DNA from: Thermoflexales bacterium | GTDB lineage: Bacteria > Chloroflexota > Anaerolineae > J036 > Brachytrichaceae | Assembly (NCBI GenBank): GCA_017998555.1 | Contig: JAGOCU010000102.1 | Location: forward strand, 1 to 7,413 | DNA length: 7,413 bases | Direction: 5' to 3' | Part shown: piece after piece, positions 5,837 to 7,413 of the stretch | Layout: each line of letters begins with the position of its first letter | How positions within the stretch are numbered: the first letter of the stretch is position 1 | The notes under the pieces: generated by a model | Told to the model about the DNA's origin: nothing | The model's database searches: none | What the model saw: only the letters and a program-made list of their open reading frames with translations | Translations under genes and position numbers: made by a program

Positions 5837-7237
5837 CTAGCGCGCTCGAAAGGCCGACAGAAAGACCGGATTGGTCAAGGCGAGCATCCGGCCATCGGCC
5901 TCGCGCAGGGTGGCCAGGCACCAGCGCGCTTCAGCAACGCCAAGCGTGATGCGCTCCTCGCCGTCCGGACGCGCCGCCCAAGTCCGACGGGTCTCGCCGT
6001 CGGCGATCAGGCTGAGCTGCGCGCCGGGTGGCGCCCCCGCCCAGGCCAGGTGGATGTCCGCCGCGCCCGCGTCCGGGCTGAGGGCGTCGCCCATCATCGC
6101 CGTCTCGGCGCCAGCCTGGGCGGTGATTTCCAAACGCGGCCCGGATGAGATATACAGGTGTCCGGCCCGCACGGCCGCGAGGAGGTCCGCCTCAGTCAAC
6201 GCTTGCGCATACACGTGGTCGAAGCCGTAGCGTATTCGCAAGTCGCGTCCATGATTGTCCGTGCCCGAGGTCAGGGCCATCCGATACCCGGCGTTGAGCC
6301 ATTCGCAGGCCAGCGCGAGCCCGTCCTCATTGTGGCTGTCGCTGACCCAGGCGGTGTTCCACACCTCGACCACGCGCGCCGGCCCGGGAAAGACCTCGTC
6401 ATAGACCCAGCGGCAGCCTGTGCAGTGCGGATCGCCCTGGGCGCGAGGGTGGGCGATGATGAACGTTCCGCCCCGGTCGGCGACCGCCGTCGCAATGGCC
6501 GCCATGCCCTGGCCATCCCGCGTCCGCCAGTCCATCCACGCATGCGACCCGTGCATCAGCGCGTGGCCCCAGAACGTGGTGAATTCCATCCCGCCCAGGA
6601 TGAGCAGATCGGGCCCGCCCAACGCCAGCATCTCCGCCAAACCCGAGACTGTGTTGTGGTCGGTCAAACTGACAAAATCAAGCTTTTCCGCGCGTGCCCA
6701 GGCGGCCAGATCGACGGCGGTCCAGATCGCGTCGGAATGGACGGTGTGGGCGTGCAGGTCGCCGCGATACCAGCGGGGGTGTGTGGGCGGGAGGCGAAGG
6801 GCTGAGGGCTGGGGGCTGGGGGCGAGGGGCTGGCGGCTGGGGGCAAGGGCCGAAGGGCTGGCCTCAACTTCAAGGGTGTAGCTGACGGGCGCGTCGGGCA
6901 TCACCATGTGGGTGTCGAGGGTGATCTGCCAGGTCCCGGCCGGGATCGGACCCGGGATGAATCCGGGTGTGGCAGCGGCCGCGCTGATCAAGACCACATG
7001 GACGTTGCCGTGGCGGTGGCCGGCCCCCCGAAACCCAAGCGGGTCGAAGGCGCTCAGCGTGATCATGTTGTTGAACCCGGCCACCCGGTGCGGGCTGAAC
7101 GACAGCCGAATGCGGAGTTGGGTCGCGCCGGCAGGCGCCTCGAACAGGTGCGGGATGTTGCGCTTGACGTCGGCGCCGGTGAGCACACCGGTAAAGGTTT
7201 CGCGCCCGGAATTGTGAGTTTGCGTTACGCGATCCAT
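5837..7237 (-). CDS. PHP-domain metallohydrolase, CehA/McbA family
   Basis: This 466-residue protein is a predicted metal-dependent phosphoesterase or hydrolase. Residues 1-125 form a β-rich domain resembling pre-peptidase C-terminal (PPC-like) sandwiches. A Pro/Ala/Ser/Gln-rich linker (about 127-153) leads to the PHP domain (from about 157). Metal-binding motifs are RGDLHAHTVHSD (H162, H164, H167, D169), LTDHNT (D193, H194), GMEF (E218), IAHP (H263) and GTDNHG (D327, H329). CxxC at 272-275 could bind another metal. The stretch YISSGPRLEI (362-371) and the β-domain after it are usual for CehA/McbA proteins. No signal peptide is seen. The frame extends upstream to a GTG at 7297, but those 20 residues look non-coding; ATG 7237 is preferred, though without a clear Shine-Dalgarno. 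The linker is encoded by a 7-nt tandem repeat. Substrate unknown; it is convergent with GT4 and has no evident tie to the glycan genes. Confidence 0.88.
   Translation of the reverse strand: MDRVTQTHNSGRETFTGVLTGADVKRNIPHLFEAPAGATQLRIRLSFSPHRVAGFNNMITLSAFDPLGFRGAGHRHGNVHVVLISAAAATPGFIPGPIPAGTWQITLDTHMVMPDAPVSYTLEVEASPSALAPSRQPLAPSPQPSALRLPPTHPRWYRGDLHAHTVHSDAIWTAVDLAAWARAEKLDFVSLTDHNTVSGLAEMLALGGPDLLILGGMEFTTFWGHALMHGSHAWMDWRTRDGQGMAAIATAVADRGGTFIIAHPRAQGDPHCTGCRWVYDEVFPGPARVVEVWNTAWVSDSHNEDGLALACEWLNAGYRMALTSGTDNHGRDLRIRYGFDHVYAQALTEADLLAAVRAGHLYISSGPRLEITAQAGAETAMMGDALSPDAGAADIHLAWAGAPPGAQLSLIADGETRRTWAARPDGEERITLGVAEARWCLATLREADGRMLALTNPVFLSAFRAR
6786..6862. repeat. Heptanucleotide tandem repeat, 11 units, inside the PHP gene
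   Basis: Eleven successive 7-nt units fill 77 bases on the plus strand: GGCGGGA, GGCGAAG, GGCTGAG, GGCTGGG, GGCTGGG, GGCGAGG, GGCTGGC, GGCTGGG, GGCAAGG, GCCGAAG, GGCTGGC. The consensus is GGCTGGG, and only some units are identical. The reading frame crosses the tract intact, giving the Ala/Pro/Ser/Gln linker between the β-domain and PHP domain. Because 7 is not a multiple of 3, gain or loss of one unit would shift the frame. Confidence 0.8.
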
Positions 7238-7270
7238 GTTGATAACGGGCGGTTCGCCAAAACAACTACA

Positions 7271-7304
7271 CGCAGCCCGCCGATGTCGCGGCGGCACGGC
7301 TGCG
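7271..7304. other. Imperfect hairpin upstream of the PHP gene
   Basis: CGCAGCC (7271-7277) pairs with GGCTGCG (7298-7304), and inside it CGCCG (7278-7282) can pair with CGGCG (7289-7293) with a bulge of four bases (7294-7297). It lies in the roughly 100-bp gap between the PHP gene and the truncated gene at the right edge. It might add to termination or form a leader structure. In DNA this GC-rich it could also arise by chance. Confidence 0.3.
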
Positions 7305-7314
7305 CGGCCGCGGG

Positions 7315-7342
7315 GTAGAGACGCGCCGCGGCGCGTCTCTAC
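7315..7342. repeat. 28-bp perfect palindrome (dispersed-repeat type)
   Basis: GTAGAGACGCGCCG (7315-7328) is followed directly by its exact reverse complement, giving a self-complementary 28-mer without a loop. The outer bases GTAGAGACG...CGTCTCTAC resemble palindromes repeated many times between genes in cyanobacterial and some Chloroflexota genomes (recalled, not searched). It overlaps the stop codon (7339-7341) of the truncated minus-strand gene and could act as its terminator. Confidence 0.65.
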
Positions 7343-7413
7343 TTTGACCCAGCGGCCTCAATCACCCGCCGGGTCATGGCCGGGTCGTTGGTGCACAGAT
7401 CCTCGATGCCCAA
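7339..7413 (-). CDS. C-terminal end of a truncated gene, possibly glycerophosphodiester phosphodiesterase
   Basis: A minus-strand frame enters from the right edge and ends at TAG 7341-7339, encoding 24 residues that begin LGIEDLCTNDPAMTRRVIEA. The pattern of a Gly-containing turn followed by a hydrophobic pair, T-N/D-D-P and a terminal helix resembles the end of glycerophosphodiester phosphodiesterases (UgpQ/GDPD family, G-x-D-x-I-x-T-D/N-x-P). Such enzymes release glycerol-3-phosphate from deacylated phospholipids. With so few residues the family call is tentative. The stop lies inside the 28-bp palindrome, and the PHP gene starts about 100 nt downstream on the same strand. Confidence 0.5.
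   Translation of the reverse strand: MGIEDLCTNDPAMTRRVIEAAGSK

Noticed and set aside
6211..6216. Another CACGTG core within the PHP gene as a second parS
   Set aside because: Only the central hexamer is shared; the flanking bases do not fit TGTT or AACA, so it is not a parS match.
7238..7297. 20-residue N-terminal extension of the PHP protein from GTG 7297
   Set aside because: The stretch is Arg/Pro/Cys-rich, lies within the GC-rich imperfect hairpin and has no ribosome binding site. ATG 7237 is the better start.
1..7413. CRISPR array, toxin-antitoxin, defence system, prophage or insertion sequence
   Set aside because: No spaced direct repeats, transposase or integrase motifs or small paired genes were seen. 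All long frames are explained by housekeeping, glycan or hydrolase genes.

Overview
The window is about 7.4 kb of GC-rich bacterial chromosome, densely packed and read on both strands. No gene names the host. The combination of a YabE-like G5/3D cell-wall gene directly upstream of rsmA, a chromosomal parS site, a leaderless-looking promoter pair and very long perfect hairpins between genes fits a member of the Chloroflexota or another GC-rich lineage of the Gram-positive/Chloroflexota side of the tree. That assignment is an inference. The parS site suggests a position in the origin-proximal part of the chromosome.

Layout. On the minus strand, 1-2282 is a two-gene unit: a membrane-anchored DUF348/G5/3D protein (828-2282) followed after 5 nt by rsmA (ksgA; 1-822, cut by the window edge). 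From 2283 to 2736 lies a control and structural region: an intergenic stretch, tRNA-Arg(UCG) on the plus strand (2522-2595), a 15-bp hairpin (2599-2632), a 16-bp parS centromere site (2648-2663) and a 22-bp bidirectional hairpin (2667-2713).

From 2737 to 5778 is an envelope-glycan cluster. A CDP-paratose 2-epimerase-like NAD-dependent epimerase (minus strand, 2737-3762) diverges from two glycosyltransferases on the plus strand (GT2 type, 3801-4739; GT4 type, 4753-5778). The 38-bp gap between the divergent genes holds two back-to-back TATAAT boxes in a near-palindrome, placed so close to the ATGs that both mRNAs would be leaderless or nearly so. The epimerase would shape a nucleotide sugar and the two transferases would use such donors. 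The polymer and exact sugars cannot be read from this window.

A 32-bp perfect hairpin (5768-5834) overlaps the end of the GT4 gene and separates it from a convergent PHP-domain metallohydrolase of the CehA/McbA type (minus strand, 5837-7237). The linker of this hydrolase is encoded by eleven tandem 7-nt units (6786-6862), a possible phase-variation tract. At the right edge, a 28-bp perfect palindrome (7315-7342) overlaps the stop codon of a gene truncated by the window (minus strand, 7339-7413), probably a glycerophosphodiester phosphodiesterase C-terminus.

The genes look like ordinary housekeeping and glycan functions. The most notable content is in the DNA itself: the parS site between two hairpins, the heptanucleotide tract, the symmetrical divergent promoter, and the family of long short-looped hairpins.
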